DNA of 45,379 nt from Flaviramulus sp. Lineage in GTDB: Bacteria; Bacteroidota; Bacteroidia; Flavobacteriales; Flavobacteriaceae. The position numbers and the translations under genes were made by a program. The stretch spans positions 1 to 45,379 of the forward strand of contig NZ_JABDMV010000020.1 of NCBI RefSeq assembly GCF_013001275.1, read 5' to 3'. Shown piece by piece: positions 44,060 through 45,379 of the stretch. The notes under the pieces are model-generated. The model was not told the DNA's origin. It ran no database searches and saw only the letters and a list, made by a program, of their open reading frames with translations. How positions within the stretch are numbered: the stretch's first letter is position 1; each line of letters begins with the position of its first letter.

Positions 44060-44533
44060 ATGATAGAAATTGAACGCAAATTTTTAATCGAATCTGAGGC
44101 TTTCAAAAAAGAAGCTTTTAAGAAATATATTATTATTCAAGGATTTTTAAATTCAAATAAGGAACGAACTGTAAGAGTAAGGCTAAAGGATGATAAAGGG
44201 TTTATAACCGTAAAAGGAAAATCATCAAAAGATGGATTAGCACGATTTGAATGGGAAAAAGAAATTTCCAAACCTGAAGCTGAAACACTATTAAAACTGT
44301 GCGAACCAACTATTATTAATAAAACTCGGTATAACATTCAAGTTGGAAAACATGTTTTTGAAGTTGATGAGTTTTTTGGAGAAAATAAAGGATTAATAAT
44401 TGCAGAAGTTGAATTGGAACATGAAAATGAGGCTGTTGAAAAACCGAATTGGTTAGGAAGCGAAGTTACAGGAAATATAAAATATTATAATTCACAATTA
44501 AGTAAACAACCTTTTAATACGTGGAAAAAATGA
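44060..44533 (+). CDS. CYTH domain protein (class IV adenylate cyclase/triphosphatase fold)
   Basis: The protein has 157 residues, a single CYTH domain. EIERKFLI at the N-terminus is the EXEXK signature; RVRLKDDKGFITVKGKS, RFEWEKEI and FEVDEFFGENKGLIIAEVELE supply the charged beta-barrel lining that binds triphosphate and metal. Members are inorganic triphosphatases, thiamine triphosphatases or adenylate cyclases; small bacterial ones are most often triphosphatases. The stop overlaps the start of the next gene (ATGA). Confidence 0.9.
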   Translation: MIEIERKFLIESEAFKKEAFKKYIIIQGFLNSNKERTVRVRLKDDKGFITVKGKSSKDGLARFEWEKEISKPEAETLLKLCEPTIINKTRYNIQVGKHVFEVDEFFGENKGLIIAEVELEHENEAVEKPNWLGSEVTGNIKYYNSQLSKQPFNTWKK

Positions 44534-45081
44534 GAAAATTTATATTGATATTTATAGTAACATTTATTGTAGTGGGATGCAAAAAAGAAACAAAAGAAGG
44601 GATTGCTGATGAGAAGGACAATCCTGTTAATAAAATTGAGAAAGTAACAGATTCGATAGTTTCTAGTACAGCTGAAATAATAGAAGAAGTAAAAACGGTT
44701 AAACAGATTAAAAAAGAATTAACCTCAAAAGGCTTCAAATTATTTGATTATGTAGATGAAAAAACAAAGGACACTTTGTTAATACAACAGTATTTTATGG
44801 CATTTTTAAAAAAAGGACCAATTAGAGGACAAAATGAAGAAGAAGCTGCCGAATTACAAAAAGAACATTTAGCCCATTTGAGTAAAATGTACGAACTCGG
44901 TTATGCTGATATTTCTGGGCCTTTTGGTGATGAAGGCGACATTAGAGGGGTTACAATTTACAATGTCCCAACATTAAAAATAGCTGATAGTTTGGCTAAT
45001 TCGGATCCTATGGTAAAAGCTGGAAGATTAGAAATTGAATTGCACCCGTGGTGGGCTGCCAAAGGTTATTCATTACGTTAG
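44530..45081 (+). CDS. Lipoprotein with YciI-like domain
   Basis: With the ATG at 44530 the protein has 183 residues. A GTG nine bases upstream is possible, but the ATG makes an ATGA overlap with the CYTH gene. The N-terminus MRKFILIFIVTFIVVGCKKE is a lipoprotein signal (lipobox VVGC). A charged linker follows. The C-terminal 100 residues (YFMAFLKKGPIRG...HLAHLSKMYELGYADISGPFGD ... ADSLANSDPMVKAGRLEIELHPWW) match the YCII-related fold. A periplasmic, membrane-anchored YciI domain is unusual; its substrate is unknown. The next gene starts directly after the stop. Confidence 0.8.
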   Translation: MRKFILIFIVTFIVVGCKKETKEGIADEKDNPVNKIEKVTDSIVSSTAEIIEEVKTVKQIKKELTSKGFKLFDYVDEKTKDTLLIQQYFMAFLKKGPIRGQNEEEAAELQKEHLAHLSKMYELGYADISGPFGDEGDIRGVTIYNVPTLKIADSLANSDPMVKAGRLEIELHPWWAAKGYSLR

Positions 45082-45379
45082 ATGTTAAAAATTATAAAAG
45101 CTCTATACATCTTAATAAACGGAATGATTGTTATTACATTATTATTAATTCATTTCTTTTTTAAAGAACGAGGTTATTGGGAATCATTATATTTTTATAC
45201 ATTTCCATTGCCAATCATTATCCTAATTACTTTATTATTGTCTATTTTTCTAAACAAAAAATGGCGACGTTTTAATTTAATTATCGCTTCAATTTTAATG
45301 CTGATTTGGCTTACTAGAAGTTTTAAAATAAACATTCCAGAAGAAATTAAAGAAACAGATTTGGAGATTGTTTTTTGGA
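45082..45379 (+). CDS. Membrane protein, N-terminal fragment (possible endonuclease/exonuclease/phosphatase family)
   Basis: This reading frame starts with ATG directly after the previous stop and remains open to the window end (99 residues). It shows three hydrophobic segments (about 4-24, 41-59 and 68-82) separated by short basic loops, then NIPEEIKETDLEIVFW. A three-helix N-terminus followed by a strand ending VFW fits membrane-anchored endonuclease/exonuclease/phosphatase proteins, but the catalytic part lies outside the window. It belongs to the CYTH-lipoprotein operon. Confidence 0.65.
   Translation, partial: MLKIIKALYILINGMIVITLLLIHFFFKERGYWESLYFYTFPLPIIILITLLLSIFLNKKWRRFNLIIASILMLIWLTRSFKINIPEEIKETDLEIVFW

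Overview
The window comes from the chromosome of a member of the Flavobacteriaceae (Bacteroidota). The support is low GC content, A-rich leaders without Shine-Dalgarno sequences, several TTG/GTG starts, matches to the Bacteroidota promoter consensus TTG-N17-19-TAnnTTTG, and flavobacterial gene content (an OmpA protein with thrombospondin type 3 repeats, an IPExxxVDY-type protein, a long PurF, RNase H1 with a viroplasmin-like N-terminal domain). It is mostly core housekeeping sequence. I see no insertion sequence, prophage, integrase or CRISPR array.

Layout. 1-2.9 kb: end of accC and its terminator, a dispersed repeat, an FAD oxidoreductase coupled to a small GreA/GreB-like protein, and a convergent orphan ABC ATPase. 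3-6.4 kb (minus): tdk-alr, mscL and asd. 6.5-12.6 kb (plus): an unknown protein-rsmI-UDG cluster, then an OsmC protein-recJ-MFS exporter cluster, with an AhpD-like gene on the other strand. 12.6-15.9 kb (minus): lpxH, queD with an unannotated 32-residue membrane ORF coupled to its start, and a GNAT-MATE pair. 16-18 kb: a universal stress protein, tRNA-Ala(GGC) and a secreted lipoprotein. 18.1-22 kb: a complete glycerol operon, glpD-glpK-glpF. 22.2-31.7 kb (minus): an AddA/RecB-like helicase-nuclease, kbl, an OmpA protein, an AddB-like nuclease and a hydrolase; the two recombination subunits flank kbl and ompA. 31.8-33.1 kb: superoxide dismutase, then about 700 bases without a protein gene. 33.1-37.3 kb (minus): purN-rnhA, a PfkB kinase and purF. 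37.5-41.8 kb (plus): acpP-fabF-rnc, an IPExxxVDY-type protein and pyk. 42-45.4 kb: a DoxX-like protein, dinB, and a CYTH protein-lipoprotein-membrane protein cluster cut by the window end.

The most interesting stretch is the gap between the convergent sod and purF genes (32441-33134). It holds three tandem copies, about 211 bases apart, of a minus-strand unit that reads as a complete small-RNA gene. Each has a promoter-like box, a roughly 70-nt body with a 5' hairpin, an invariant linker, and a 3' hairpin with a T tract. Copies 1 and 2 differ by a compensatory base-pair change in the 3' hairpin. The upstream sequences also differ: copies 1 and 2 share an 11-bp palindrome just upstream of the -33 position, while copy 3 has a 20-bp-period direct repeat that resembles a LytTR-type regulator site.

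A second family of non-coding elements (about 85-95 bases, at 285, 13389 and 41832) lies directly downstream of three unrelated genes. Each copy is in the same orientation relative to its upstream gene and has the same two-hairpin layout. Other points of note are a textbook terminator hairpin encoded inside the first 20 codons of rnc, and an AddB-like gene whose start lies only 12 bases beyond the ompA terminator.
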